The notes: generated by a model not told the origin, from the sequence alone. A stretch of 64,000 nucleotides of DNA from Gammaproteobacteria bacterium (GCA_028820325.1 JAPPJO010000025.1:1-64000); one strand, 5' to 3'; positions 19,376 to 29,096 are shown, numbered from the stretch's first letter. Numbers and translations are program-made.

Positions 19376-21202
19376 GCGCAGCGATGTCCGGGTCGTCCCT
19401 TCGGGATGAGTCAGGGCCCTGCCGGGCCGCCGGGAACAACGAGCGGCCGGCCGGGATCGGGAGCCCGTAGTATAGATTTGGCCCGAAGGGCGTTCAATGG
19501 CCGGTTTCGGGCGCGCGGGCCATCGTCCCGGTCGGCTGCGGACGGCGGGGCCGGCGAAGAGGAGCAGCAGGAGCAGTGCGGCCACGGCCCCCGGCCCCGC
19601 CACGTCCCCGACGCGCACGTACCATGTGGGCCCGGCCACCGCATCCACCCGGGCGACCGCCACGGCCGCGCCCGGGCCCTGGACACGCACGCGCACCCTC
19701 CCGGTGGGCTCGACGAAGCCCGCGGGGCCGAGGTTGGCCGAGCGCACCACCCCGGTGCGGGTCTCGATGGCGCGCATGACCAGGTGGGCCTCGTGCTGCG
19801 CGACCGCGAAGGCGCCCGCGTCCGCGAACCAGGCGTCGTTGGTGATGTTGAGCAGCACGCCGGCCCCCGCGCGGCGGAGCGCCCTGGCGGCGCCGGCGAA
19901 CGCGGCCTCGTAGCAGATGAGCGCGCCCACGTCATGGAGACCGGCCTCCAGTACCGTCCATTCGGCGCCCGCGCGCAGCGGACTCTCCCCGGCGGCCATC
20001 GGGAACAGGCCCGCCAGCGGCATCCGCTCGACCCACGGCACCAGGCGGCGCTTGTCGTAGGGGTCGGCCAGCAGCCCGGCCGGCCCGGCCAGGGCGGCCG
20101 AGTTGTACCGCCCCGCCCCCGCCTCTTCCGTGCGCACCATGCCGAACAGGACGGGCGCCCCCAGCCGCCGCGACAGATCCGTCAGCCCTTCGACCGCTTC
20201 CGGCTGTTCCAGCCCGTCCCGGAAGGTGCCCTCCGGGAGCACCACCAGGGAGGGCGCGGGCGCTTCGGCGACGGGCGCCGCGAGCAGCGCGTCAACCTCG
20301 GCGAGCGCCTCCAGGTCGGTCGCCGTCTCGCCCGGCTGCGCGCGCAATGTGGTGCGCACGGTGGCGACCACCGGCCCAGGCCGCAGATCGAGGTGACGGG
20401 CGCGCCACACTCCCCAGGCGGCGGGGACGGCCGCCACGACCAGAGCGACCGCCAGCCACGGGCGGGCCGGCCCGATTCCACCCCGCAACCATCGCGCCAA
20501 CCGAGGCCGCGAACGCCCGGACACGCCCTTCCGCGTCGCCGTTCGCGGTCGCCCGGTGGCCGCCGACCTGCCCCTGCCGGTCACCACGGCCTCGGCAACC
20601 AGACCGTTTACAAGCGCCAGCCAGAACGTCACTCCGCGCGCTCCGGCCAGCTCGGCGATCCCGACCGCCTCCGGGTATCCCGTGAGCGACGTCCCCAGCC
20701 CCAGCCACGGATAGGCCAGCGTCCCCGGGGCGTGGGCGATCCCCCACTCCACGGCCGTCCAGACAAGGGGCAGCGCGAGCCAGAACGGAACGCGGCCGCC
20801 ACGCCCGAGGAGGGCGAGCATCCAGCACGCCAGCGCCTGTGACAGCGCCAGCAGCATCACGGCCGTGGCGTAGACCAGCGGGGCCGTAGCGGTCAGCCGC
20901 GCCAGCGCCGGGATCATCCAGTGCAGCAGCAGACCGTAGTGCAGCACCCCGAACACGAAGCCGATGCGCGCGGCCCGACGGGGCGTGCGCGCCTCCCGAA
21001 CCGCGACCGACAGCGGGACCAGCGCCAGCAGGGAAGGCGCGATCAGGTGAAACGGGGGATAGGCGGCGAAGAGCAGGAGGGCGGAGGCCGACGCCAGCCG
21101 CCATTCCCGCGCATCCAGGCCGATGAGGGCCCCGACCCACATCATCCCCGCTCTTGCCGGCCGGGGATCAGCCACGGTGCGCACGCCCGCAGCCCCTCGC
21201 AA
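19376..21202 (-). CDS. lnt: Apolipoprotein N-acyltransferase, no stop before prfA
   Basis: Lnt adds the third acyl chain to lipoproteins in the inner membrane. Several N-terminal membrane segments are followed by a nitrilase-like domain with the catalytic triad intact: Glu324 in LPEGTF, Lys384 in [10 protein letters not shown] and Cys430 in ALICYEAAF (numbered from TTG 21202). The start may instead be ATG 21145. A basic, low-complexity loop (about 208-245) is longer than usual. After the last membrane segment ([11 protein letters not shown]) the frame continues through about 56 unusual residues directly into prfA with no stop codon; the end given here is simply the base before the prfA ATG. 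Either the stop was lost, there is an indel, or a fusion is made. Confidence 0.9.
19469..19497 (-). promoter_or_regulatory. Sigma70-type promoter for prfA
   Basis: TTGAAC (19492-19497), a 17-base spacer and TATACT (19469-19474) form a near-consensus promoter. The predicted start of transcription is near 19462, giving a leader of about 87 bases before prfA. The spacer contains a small palindrome (GCCC-TTC-GGGC). The site lies inside the open frame that joins lnt to prfA. Confidence 0.7.
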
Positions 21203-21208
21203 CTCGCC

Positions 21209-21907
21209 TCAGCGAGGCTCCATCTCCCCGGGAGCCGTGCCACCGAACATGAGCTGGAGCCCGCCCCGGACGTTGAAGTAGCGCAGGTCGTCGGTCACCT
21301 CGTAGCGGCCGTGCCAATAGAGCCGGGACCATGACCAGAGCGGATACTCGAGCCCCAGATGCACGTTCACTCCCGGGCGCGCCGTGTCCAGAAGATCCTC
21401 GATGAACGTGTCGTCGACCGCCTCGCCCTGTCCGTCGAGAACGTGCACCGAGGCGCCCAGCCCGAGAAAGCTGAGCCATCCGAAGGGAATGTTCCAGACG
21501 ACGTGGGCGTCGACACCCACCACCAGATCGCTCCACGTGATCCTGCCGAGATCCACCTCGGGTCCGGCTTCGGATCCGGACGGCCCCACCTCCCGGGCGA
21601 TCAGCTGCCCGAGCCGCGTCTCAAGGCGGGATACCTCCTCGGCCTCGAGCTCCGACGACCAGTACGTGACCGAAGGCGCAATACGGAGCCCGGGACCCAG
21701 GTACCCGAGGTCGAGCCGCGCGCCCAGGCTCCGTATCTCCCCGCGCACCCCGTGGATCCTGTACCCGGGAAGGTAGCCGGCCTCGAAGCCGATGCCCCGC
21801 AGGCTCAGATGTTCGTAGTCGAAGTCCGCGAGGTCCTGGGCGGCCGCGCGCGTAGCCATGCCGGACGTGGCCACGAGGGCCATCAGGACCATCGCAGCGC
21901 CCCTCAT
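21209..21907 (-). CDS. Secreted protein, probable outer-membrane beta-barrel
   Basis: I recognise no specific family. From ATG 21907 (AAGGA with 4-base spacing) the protein has 232 residues and starts with a clear signal peptide (MRGAAMVLMALVATSGM to AAAQ). An upstream ATG at 21955 overlaps the lolA stop as ATGA and would only lengthen the signal region. The mature part alternates polar and hydrophobic or aromatic residues (GLRIAPSVTYWSSEL, SDLVVGVDAHVVWNI, VNVHLGLEYPLWSWS) with Gly-rich turns, as in small OmpA/OmpW-like barrels, and ends with YFNVRGGLQLMFGG. It lies between lolA and lnt, in an envelope-biogenesis run. Confidence 0.7.
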   Translation of the reverse strand: MRGAAMVLMALVATSGMATRAAAQDLADFDYEHLSLRGIGFEAGYLPGYRIHGVRGEIRSLGARLDLGYLGPGLRIAPSVTYWSSELEAEEVSRLETRLGQLIAREVGPSGSEAGPEVDLGRITWSDLVVGVDAHVVWNIPFGWLSFLGLGASVHVLDGQGEAVDDTFIEDLLDTARPGVNVHLGLEYPLWSWSRLYWHGRYEVTDDLRYFNVRGGLQLMFGGTAPGEMEPR

Positions 21908-21951
21908 CCGTTCCTTCCCGCGATCACTCTCCCCCGTCCGGCGCCAGGCCC

Positions 21952-22620
21952 TCATCGCGTGATGACCTGGACCCCCCGGGGCGGCGTGAAGTGGAAGACC
22001 TCGCTCCCCAGCTGGGGGTTCGGCTCGAATCCGGCCAGCCGCACCTCGCGCAGGTTGCCGTTTTCCTCCTCGATCTCGGTACGCCGGATGAACCACGTCC
22101 CCTCATCGATCCACACCCGCGCCTCGCGATAGGCGGACGGCCGGCGCGGTATCAGCCGGATGACGTGGGTGGGGGCGCCGTCGAGTTGCTCGCTGCGCAG
22201 ATACGCGGGGGCGTAGCGGGTCCCCGGATCCGAGAGGAATTCGCGGTGGAAGTCGAAGCCGCCCCGTCCCCCGGAGGTCAAGGGCGAGCGAATGACCTGG
22301 CCGGCGTCGCCGCTCGGAAAGTAGACCCACAGCCACTCCCCGTCGGCGACCACCAGGTCGCCTTCGGGATCGGTGAAGCGCATGGAGAAGCGGTCCGGCT
22401 GCTGCTGGCACATGCGCCCCCGGGAGCGCGTCACCTGGTTCAGAAGCGGCGAGGTCAGGGTCTGCCGGAAGTCGGCGCAGAACCCCGTCAATCCGGAATA
22501 CTCCGCGGAAGCCCGCTCGAGAATCGCCAACGGGTCCGCGGTCTCCTGCATGGCGAGGGCGGCACCCGGATCGGCGGCCGCGCACAACATCGCCAGAACG
22601 ACGAAGCACGTGTTTTTCAT
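21952..22620 (-). CDS. lolA: Outer-membrane lipoprotein carrier LolA
   Basis: LolA is the periplasmic chaperone that carries lipoproteins from LolCDE to the outer membrane. The 222-residue precursor has a signal peptide (to about residue 23, GAALA) and the half-open beta-barrel pattern: GFCADFRQTL (46-55), GRMCQQQPDRFSMRF, and DGEWLWVYFP. Two cysteines, in GFCADF and GRMCQQQ, could pair. ftsK lies just upstream, the common ftsK-lolA arrangement in diderm bacteria. The barrel candidate downstream may be translationally coupled. LolB is not visible. Confidence 0.9.
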   Translation of the reverse strand: MKNTCFVVLAMLCAAADPGAALAMQETADPLAILERASAEYSGLTGFCADFRQTLTSPLLNQVTRSRGRMCQQQPDRFSMRFTDPEGDLVVADGEWLWVYFPSGDAGQVIRSPLTSGGRGGFDFHREFLSDPGTRYAPAYLRSEQLDGAPTHVIRLIPRRPSAYREARVWIDEGTWFIRRTEIEEENGNLREVRLAGFEPNPQLGSEVFHFTPPRGVQVITR

Positions 22621-22701
22621 GGCACGCCATACCCGCAGGCGAGCGCCCCCGTTCCGGCCCGGCGCGCAGTCGGGCGGCCCCCGCGGCCCCTTGGCGGACG
22701 G

Positions 22702-25107
22702 CTAGCGCAACGCCTCGATCTCGTCGAGACCCATGAGCACTTCACGCGGCTTCGAGCCATCCGGCGGACCCAGCACGCCCGCCTCGTGCAACTGGTCCAC
22801 CACGCGCGCGGCGCGGCCGTAACCGATGCGCAGCTTGCGCTGCAGAAGTGAGGTCGAGCCCTGGTTCTGCCGGACGCACACCTCTGCAGCCGCGAAGAAC
22901 AGGTCGTCGCGCTCCACCGGGCCGTCCTCCTCTTCTGCGTCGCCCTCGCCTTCCCGGTTGCGCACCACGGCCAGGATGTCCTCCTCCCCGGCGAAGTCGG
23001 GCATTTCGCCCGCATCTTCCCAGTGGCGCACCAGCTGCCGGAACCAGCCCGTGAGCCGGTTCGTGTCCGATCCCGGCACGTACGCGCCCTGAATGCGCAC
23101 GGGCTCGCTCTGGCCGGGCGGCAGGAACAGCATGTCGCCGTTGCCCAGCAGCGCGTCCGCGCCGTTCTGGTCCAGGATGGTGCGCGAATCGGTCTTCGAG
23201 GCGACCCGGAAGGCGATGCGGCATGGGAAGTTCGCCTTGATGAGCCCGGTGATCACGTTCACGCTGGGCCGCTGGGTCGCCACCATCAGATGGATGCCGA
23301 TGGCGCGCGCCTTCTGGGCGAGCATGGTCAGGGGGCGTTCGACTTCGCCCTGGACGGTCATCATCAGATCGGCGAGCTCGTCGACGATCACCACCACGAA
23401 GGGGAGGATGCCCTCGTCCCAGGCTTCCTCCCCGGGTTCCTCGCCGGGCGCGGGCGGTCGCGGCGGATGGCGCAGGGGCTTCCCGTCGCGCACCATCCGG
23501 TTGAACTCCCCCAGCGAGCGCGCCTGGTTCGCCGAGAGCAGCGCGTACCGGCGCTCCATCTCCATCACCGCCCATTTCAGGACGCTCGCCGCGTCGGAGG
23601 GATCGGTCACCACCGGATGACGCAGGTGGGGCAGATCGGCGTACACCGACAGCTCGACCATCTTGGGATCGACCATCAGCAGGCGAAGCGACTCCGGGGA
23701 GTGGGAGTACACCAGGCTGGTGATGAAGGCGTTCAGGCAGACCGACTTCCCCGATCCGGTGGCGCCCGCGATGAGCACATGGGGCATGCGCGCCAGGTCG
23801 GAAACGTAGGGGCGCCCGGTCAGGTCCTTGCCCAGGGCGAGGGGCAGCGCGGCCTTCGACGACCGGAAGGCGGGAGACTCGAGGATGTCTCGCAGATAGA
23901 CGATTTCCGGCTCGGGATTGGGGATCTCCACGCCGACCGCGCCCTTGCCGGGGATCGGGGCGACGATGCGGATGCTCCTCGCCTTCATCGCCAGCGCGAG
24001 GTCGGCCTCCAGGTTGGCGATGCGGTTGACCTTGACCCCCGGCGCGGGCACCACCTCGAACTGGGTCACGACGGGCCCGGTGGTGCGGCCGCCGATTCGG
24101 CTCTGCACGCCGAACGAGCGAAGCTTCTCCACCAGCACCTCGCCCAGCTGCGAGAGCTTCAGTTCCATGCGGAAGGGATCCTTCGGCTCCGGGGCGTCCA
24201 GCAGGTCGATCGACGGCAACGCCCCTCCGGTCGGCTCTTCCGGCGCCGGCTCGCCCGCAGCCTCCGCAGACGCGGGGCCCTCCGTACCAGTGCCGGCCGA
24301 CTCCGTGTCCGGTGCCTGCGGCAGTTCCGGCAGCGCGTGGCCGGCCGGGTCGGGCGCCGCGGCCGCATCCCCCAGCTCCTCCACAACCCCGTCCAGCACT
24401 TCCGCGACATCCTCGGGAATGCCCCGCTCCGTCCCCCGCCGGGCTGTCCCGCGGTCGTCCCCGTCCTTTCGCGGTCCCGGCCGCAGCAGGCGAGCCAACC
24501 TTCCGCGCAGATCGATCGCGGACCATGCCGACCTGAGCGCGCGTCCCAGCCAGCGGAGCGGGTTCCAGTCGAGGGTGGCCACCAGGAGCCCGACCAGGAA
24601 GCCCGCGAGCAGCAACGTCGTCCCCAGCCAGCCGATGACCGAGCTGAGCCCCCCGGCCAGGGTCGCCCCCAGCCATCCCGCACCGCCGGCGCTCCCCAGC
24701 AGCGAGGCCACGCAGGACGCGACCACGGCCAGGCCGGCCGTCAGGATCGCCGCCCGCACGGTGGTGCGGGTGGTCGTCCACGCGCCCGCGCGCAGCCCCC
24801 CCAGCGTCAGCAGGACCGGGAGCGCGAACGCCGCCGCGCCCAGCGCCCCGGTTGCCGCTTCCCGGAACCGCGCACCCAGCAGGCCGATCGCGTTCCCCGA
24901 AGGAAACCACGCCTGGGCGCGCGCGCCCAGAACCGATACCGGGAAGAGCGCCAGAAGCAGGAACAGCGCCAGGACCACCAGGGACAGAGCCAGGATGTCG
25001 GACTTCTGACTCCTGGACAGAAAAGCGCCCTCTTCCCTGTCCCGCGCGCGCCCACGGCCCGCAGGCGCCTTCCTGCCTGCTCGTCCCGGCTTCCTGCGCG
25101 CCGCCAC
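22702..25107 (-). CDS. ftsK: DNA translocase FtsK/SpoIIIE
   Basis: FtsK pumps chromosome ends across the closing septum and activates XerCD at dif. The 801-residue protein has about four N-terminal membrane segments (to about residue 185), an acidic Pro/Ala/Glu linker (about 215-300), then the alpha, beta and gamma domains. Walker A is GATGSGKSV at about 450-458 and Walker B lies in LPFVVVIVDELADLM. The C-terminal gamma winged helix (QNQGSTSLLQRKLRIGYGRA) should read KOPS-like sequences. accC ends 3 bases upstream; lolA follows. Confidence 0.98.
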   Translation of the reverse strand: MAARRKPGRAGRKAPAGRGRARDREEGAFLSRSQKSDILALSLVVLALFLLLALFPVSVLGARAQAWFPSGNAIGLLGARFREAATGALGAAAFALPVLLTLGGLRAGAWTTTRTTVRAAILTAGLAVVASCVASLLGSAGGAGWLGATLAGGLSSVIGWLGTTLLLAGFLVGLLVATLDWNPLRWLGRALRSAWSAIDLRGRLARLLRPGPRKDGDDRGTARRGTERGIPEDVAEVLDGVVEELGDAAAAPDPAGHALPELPQAPDTESAGTGTEGPASAEAAGEPAPEEPTGGALPSIDLLDAPEPKDPFRMELKLSQLGEVLVEKLRSFGVQSRIGGRTTGPVVTQFEVVPAPGVKVNRIANLEADLALAMKARSIRIVAPIPGKGAVGVEIPNPEPEIVYLRDILESPAFRSSKAALPLALGKDLTGRPYVSDLARMPHVLIAGATGSGKSVCLNAFITSLVYSHSPESLRLLMVDPKMVELSVYADLPHLRHPVVTDPSDAASVLKWAVMEMERRYALLSANQARSLGEFNRMVRDGKPLRHPPRPPAPGEEPGEEAWDEGILPFVVVIVDELADLMMTVQGEVERPLTMLAQKARAIGIHLMVATQRPSVNVITGLIKANFPCRIAFRVASKTDSRTILDQNGADALLGNGDMLFLPPGQSEPVRIQGAYVPGSDTNRLTGWFRQLVRHWEDAGEMPDFAGEEDILAVVRNREGEGDAEEEDGPVERDDLFFAAAEVCVRQNQGSTSLLQRKLRIGYGRAARVVDQLHEAGVLGPPDGSKPREVLMGLDEIEALR

Positions 25108-25110
25108 CGC

Positions 25111-26460
25111 CTACGCCGCCTCGCTCATCAGGCGGTCCACCAGGCTGGTGTCGACCGCTCCCTCCACAAAGCGCCGGTCCCGCAGGATGCGCGAGAGGAA
25201 ACTCAGGGTGGTGGGCACGCCGCCCACCACGAAGTTGTCCAGGCTGTGGCGGGCCCGGTCGATCGCCTCCCGGCGGGTGGCCGCGCTGACGATGACCTTG
25301 GCCAGCAGTGAATCGTAGTACCGCGGGACCGTGTAGCCGGCGTAGACGTGCGTGTCGAGGCGAATCCCGGGGCCCGCGGGCGGATGGAAGACATCGATCG
25401 TTCCCGGCGCGGGCATGAAGTCCCGGTCCGGATCCTCGGCATTGATCCGGAACTCGATGGCGTGCCCACGATGACTGGCAGGCTCGGGCGGAAACGACAG
25501 CGGGACTCCGAACGCCACCCGGATCTGCTCCTTCACCAGATCCAGGCCGGTCGTCACCTCCGTCACCGGATGCTCCACCTGGATGCGGGTATTCATCTCG
25601 ATGAAGTAGAACGCCCCCGAGGGATCCAGCAGAAACTCCACCGTGCCCGCGCCGGCGTATTCTATGCCCGCGGCCCCCCGCACGGCGGCGCGGCCCATCT
25701 CCTCGCGCAATTCGGGCGACAGTCCGTACGCGGGCGCCTCCTCGATCAGCTTCTGGTGGCGGCGCTGCACGGAGCAGTCCCGCTCGCCCAGATGCACCAC
25801 GCGGCCATGCCTGTCCCCGAAGACCTGAATCTCCACATGGCGCGGCCGCTCGATGAGCTTCTCCAGGTAGACCGAGGAATCCCCGAACGCCGCCTGCGCC
25901 TCCATCCGGGTGGAACCGAAGACCCGTTCCAGCTCGCCGCCGTCGCGCGCGATGCGCATCCCCTTGCCGCCGCCGCCCGCCGCGGCCTTGACCATCACCG
26001 GGTACGCGATCTCGTCCGCGAGCCGAAGGGCTTCGCGCACGCTGCTGAGCGCCCCCTCCGAACCCGGCACCGTGGGCACCCCGATCTCCATCATCGTCTC
26101 GCGCGCCACGACCTTGTCGCCCATGGCCCGAATCTGGTCCGCGGTCGGGCCGATGAAAGTGATGCCGGAGGCGTCGCAGATCTCGGAGAATTCCGCGTTC
26201 TCCGCAAGCAGCCCGTAGCCGGGATGGATCGCTTCCGCGCCCGTGATCTCCGCCGCGGCGATGATCCGCGGGATGTTCAGATAGCTCTCCGCCACCGACG
26301 GCGGTCCGATGCAGACCGCCTCATCCGCGAAGCGCACGTGCAGCGAGTCCCGGTCCGCCTCCGAGAAGACCGCCACGGCCTCGACGCCCAACTCGTGGCA
26401 CGCGCGAATGATGCGGAGCGCGATCTCGCCCCGATTGGCGATCAGTACCTTAGCGAACAC
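25111..26460 (-). CDS. accC: Acetyl-CoA carboxylase, biotin carboxylase subunit
   Basis: AccC carboxylates biotin on AccB using ATP and bicarbonate, the first half of malonyl-CoA synthesis. The 449-residue protein shows ANRGEIALRI at the start, the ATP-grasp glycine loop AAAGGGGKGMRI (about 160-171), ERDCSVQRRHQK, and EMNTRIQVEHPVTE around the active site. The start codon is GTG. It lies 69 bases downstream of accB and 3 bases before ftsK, in the run aroQ-efp-accB-accC, a grouping common in bacteria. Confidence 0.98.
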   Translation of the reverse strand: MFAKVLIANRGEIALRIIRACHELGVEAVAVFSEADRDSLHVRFADEAVCIGPPSVAESYLNIPRIIAAAEITGAEAIHPGYGLLAENAEFSEICDASGITFIGPTADQIRAMGDKVVARETMMEIGVPTVPGSEGALSSVREALRLADEIAYPVMVKAAAGGGGKGMRIARDGGELERVFGSTRMEAQAAFGDSSVYLEKLIERPRHVEIQVFGDRHGRVVHLGERDCSVQRRHQKLIEEAPAYGLSPELREEMGRAAVRGAAGIEYAGAGTVEFLLDPSGAFYFIEMNTRIQVEHPVTEVTTGLDLVKEQIRVAFGVPLSFPPEPASHRGHAIEFRINAEDPDRDFMPAPGTIDVFHPPAGPGIRLDTHVYAGYTVPRYYDSLLAKVIVSAATRREAIDRARHSLDNFVVGGVPTTLSFLSRILRDRRFVEGAVDTSLVDRLMSEAA

Positions 26461-26529
26461 CCGTGAAGCTCCCGCATCGCGCGCGTCGGGTCGGGCCCGT
26501 GGAGCCCCGGCCAGAGGGCCGCGACCCGC

Positions 26530-27027
26530 TCAGACCGGCGCCACCCTGAAAAGCACCTGTCCGTACTCAACCGGCTCGCCGTCTTCCACCAGGATCTCCT
26601 CGATGGTCCCGCTGATGTCGCTCTCGAACTCGTTCATGAGCTTCATCGCCTCGATGATGCAGAGGGTGTCCCCCTCGGAGATTCTCTGTCCGGTGTCCAC
26701 GTAGGGTGGGGCTCCCGGGGCTCCGGCGCGGTAGAAGGTCCCCACCATCGGCGACTTGATCTCGATCAGCGTCGTGGCCGGCTGTTCCCCTGCGGGCGAA
26801 TCGCCCGCCACCGTCGATTCCGCCGGGGCAGCCGAGGCACCGTCCCCGGAGGCCGGTGACTCGACCGCCCCCGCAACGGGTCCGGCCCCCGCTTCGGTCG
26901 GCACCGGAGCTGGCGGGGGGGTCTTGCTGATCCGCACGCGCGTGCCGCCGCGCCGGATCTCCACGGTGTCGATCCCGCTCTCATCCACCGCGCGGATGAG
27001 GCGCTCGACGAACTCGGCGTCGATCAT
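26530..27027 (-). CDS. accB: Acetyl-CoA carboxylase, biotin carboxyl carrier protein
   Basis: AccB carries biotin between the carboxylase and transferase half-reactions. It has 165 residues from the ATG at 27027, which overlaps the efp stop (ATGA). An N-terminal helix (MIDAEFVERLIRAVDESG) and a Pro/Ala/Gly/Glu-rich linker (about 35-85) lead to the lipoyl/biotinyl domain. The biotinylation motif EAMKLMNE is at about residues 127-134 with the target lysine in MKL, preceded by SPMVGTFYRAG. accC follows on the same strand. Confidence 0.97.
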   Translation of the reverse strand: MIDAEFVERLIRAVDESGIDTVEIRRGGTRVRISKTPPPAPVPTEAGAGPVAGAVESPASGDGASAAPAESTVAGDSPAGEQPATTLIEIKSPMVGTFYRAGAPGAPPYVDTGQRISEGDTLCIIEAMKLMNEFESDISGTIEEILVEDGEPVEYGQVLFRVAPV

Positions 27028-27590
27028 GACGTCACCCGCGTCAGGTACTTGTCCTCCCTGCGATCCACCCTGAGCACGTCTCCCACCTCCACGAAGAGGG
27101 GAACCTGGACCACCGCCCCGGTCTCCAGGGTGGCCGGCTTGGTGCCGCCCTGGGCGGTATCGCCGCGCACGCCGGGCTCCGTGCCGGTCACTTCGAGTTC
27201 GACGAAAGCCGGGAGTTCCACGGCGATGGCGTCGTCGTCGTGGACCAGGACTTCGCACTCCATGTTCTCTTTCAGGTATTTCAACTGATCTTCTCCGACC
27301 ATGCTTCCAGAGACCGCATGCATGTCGTAGGTGCGCAGGTCCATGAAGTGGAAGAATGCGCCGTCGGTGTAGCTGTACTGCATGGGACGGCGCTCCAGGC
27401 GAACGCCCGTCACCCGTTCCCCCGCCCGGAAGGTCTTCTCCACCACGTGGCCGTCCAGCACGTTCTTGAGCCGCGTGCGCACGAACGCGCCGCCCTTCCC
27501 CGGCTTGACGTGCTGAAAATACGTGATCGCCCAGAGGACACCGCCGATGTCCAGGATCATGCCATTGCGAAAATCGGCTGTAGTGGCCAT
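27024..27590 (-). CDS. efp: Elongation factor P
   Basis: EF-P relieves ribosome stalling at polyproline stretches. The 188-residue protein starts at ATG 27590 (MATTADFRNGMILDI). The loop that enters the peptidyl-transferase centre reads KPGKGGAF with Lys32, a lysine-type EF-P that in some bacteria is beta-lysylated; no EpmA/EpmB genes are in the window. The C-terminal OB domain (RREDKYLTRV) is intact. It lies between aroQ (43-base gap) and accB (4-base overlap). Confidence 0.97.
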   Translation of the reverse strand: MATTADFRNGMILDIGGVLWAITYFQHVKPGKGGAFVRTRLKNVLDGHVVEKTFRAGERVTGVRLERRPMQYSYTDGAFFHFMDLRTYDMHAVSGSMVGEDQLKYLKENMECEVLVHDDDAIAVELPAFVELEVTGTEPGVRGDTAQGGTKPATLETGAVVQVPLFVEVGDVLRVDRREDKYLTRVTS

Positions 27591-27633
27591 GCAGCCTCGA
27601 TCGGTTGAGTAGCGCCCTCCCGGGAGCCGCAGG

Positions 27634-28071
27634 TCAATCCCGGGACAGGTGTGCCAGAAGCCCCCTGAGGGCAAGAAGATAGCTTTCCGCGCGAAAACCG
27701 GCGACCACGCCCGCGGCAACGGGCGCCAGGTACGACCGGCGCCGGAAGGATTCGCGCGCCGCCGGGTTCGACAGATGTACCTCCACGAAGGGCCTCGCGA
27801 TCCCCGCGAGCGCATCCCGCAGGGCGACGCTGGTGTGCGTGAACGCCCCCGGATTGATCAGAACGCCGTCGATCCGGGGCGCGGCTTCCTCCAGATAGTC
27901 GAGAATCGCCCCTTCCGAATTGGACTGGAAGACTTCGATCTCCACTCCCAGTTCCTCCGCCAGCGCGCGAAGGCGCCGGTTGATGTCCTCGAGCGTGTCG
28001 GAGCCGTACACCTCCGGTTCGCGTCGGCCCAGCAGGCGCAGGTTGGCGCCGTGTACGATCGCGATCCTCAC
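27634..28071 (-). CDS. aroQ: 3-Dehydroquinate dehydratase, type II
   Basis: AroQ dehydrates 3-dehydroquinate to 3-dehydroshikimate in aromatic amino-acid synthesis. The 145-residue protein has type II motifs: HGANLRLLGRREPEVYG with the catalytic tyrosine, FQSNSEGAILDYL, INPGAFTHTSVALRDAL and VEVHLSNPAARE (in many relatives HxSNxxxRE). The usual start IxxINGPNLNLLG is slightly diverged to IVHGANLRLLG. The ATG overlaps the stop of the upstream TPR gene (ATGA). Confidence 0.95.
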   Translation of the reverse strand: MRIAIVHGANLRLLGRREPEVYGSDTLEDINRRLRALAEELGVEIEVFQSNSEGAILDYLEEAAPRIDGVLINPGAFTHTSVALRDALAGIARPFVEVHLSNPAARESFRRRSYLAPVAAGVVAGFRAESYLLALRGLLAHLSRD

Positions 28072-29003
28072 GGCACCCCCTCGCGCGCGCCGGCCATGGG
28101 CGCATCGGGCGCCAGCGCCTCGATCGGAACGACCTCCGCTTCGCCACCGCGCAGCGGAACGACATCCCGGGTCTTCGCCGTCTCACCGCCCCGAACCGCC
28201 TCCGGCTCCCCCGTCGCGTCCACTTCGGCCCCGATTTGCCGGCGAAGGCGCTCCAGGCGGCTCACAAGCGCCTCGTCGCCGGGCTCGGATTCGATGAGCT
28301 GCTCGTAGACGGCGATCGCCTGGGCCTGGAGCCCCTGCTGTTCGTAAAGCCGGCCCATGGTGCGGGTGTAGATGCCCGCGTCCGCAACGGCGTCGGAAGC
28401 GGCGGCAGGCGTCTCGATCGGGATCCCGGCGGGACGGGCACCTCTTCCGGCTCCCTTCCCGGATGCCGGAGCGGCTCGCTCTTGCGCGGGCTCGGTGACG
28501 GCCGGCTGCTGCTCCTCGGGCTCCGCTACCGCCAGCTGCTCTTCCTCGGCTTCCAGAGCAACCGGATCGACCGAGGCCAGTCCGCTGTCGGTTCCGGCAG
28601 CCCATACGCCCGCGTCGCCCGCCATCCACGACTCGTCCGGGAGCTCGGCATCGCCGTCAACCCTGGAACCGGACGCCGGGGCGTCCTCGACGAGGGGACC
28701 GACCCTGGCCAGAACCTGCCGCGCCTCCACGTTGCCCGGATCGAGCTCGAGCACGCGCCGGGTAGCGGCCAGAGCCCCCGCATGGTCCGAAACATCCCGC
28801 GCGACCCGCATCGCCACCACGTGTGCACTCGCGAAATCGGGATGACGCCGCAGGCCCTCGTCGAGCAGGAGCCTGGCCCGCAGGAGATCCCCCGCCCGCC
28901 TGTAGGCGTCCGCCAGGGGCACGAACGACCGGCCCTGTCGATCCTCCGAAGAGTGGAAGCAGGAGTAGAGCCTGCGAATCCTCCGCTCAAGCGACTGATC
29001 CAC
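28068..29003 (-). CDS. TPR-repeat protein
   Basis: This lineage-specific protein of about 311 residues begins at GTG 29003, the first usable start after the predicted transcription start; GAGAG lies 7 bases upstream. It has TPR-like helices at both ends (RSFVPLADAYRRAGDLLRAR and, near the C-terminus, GRLYEQQGLQAQAIAVYEQL) separated by a long acidic Ala/Pro/Glu-rich linker. No signal peptide is seen. It is the first gene of the aroQ-efp-accB-accC-ftsK run and overlaps aroQ by 4 bases. It probably acts as a protein-interaction scaffold; function is unknown. Confidence 0.75.
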   Translation of the reverse strand: MDQSLERRIRRLYSCFHSSEDRQGRSFVPLADAYRRAGDLLRARLLLDEGLRRHPDFASAHVVAMRVARDVSDHAGALAATRRVLELDPGNVEARQVLARVGPLVEDAPASGSRVDGDAELPDESWMAGDAGVWAAGTDSGLASVDPVALEAEEEQLAVAEPEEQQPAVTEPAQERAAPASGKGAGRGARPAGIPIETPAAASDAVADAGIYTRTMGRLYEQQGLQAQAIAVYEQLIESEPGDEALVSRLERLRRQIGAEVDATGEPEAVRGGETAKTRDVVPLRGGEAEVVPIEALAPDAPMAGAREGVP

Positions 29004-29072
29004 AGGCAGGCTCTCGGAAAGAGGGAAGACTCCGGCGCCGCGCGCTCGGGGGAAGGCGTGTCGAATTCGCGA

Positions 29073-29088
29073 GAGGCGCTCGCGCCTC
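29073..29088 (-). promoter_or_regulatory. Inverted repeat in the leader of the TPR-aroQ operon
   Basis: GAGGCGC-N2-GCGCCTC is a perfect 7-base palindrome located at the predicted transcription start and first bases of the leader. It could be an operator that blocks RNA polymerase or a 5' stabilising hairpin. Confidence 0.35.
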
Positions 29089-29096
29089 AACCGGGA

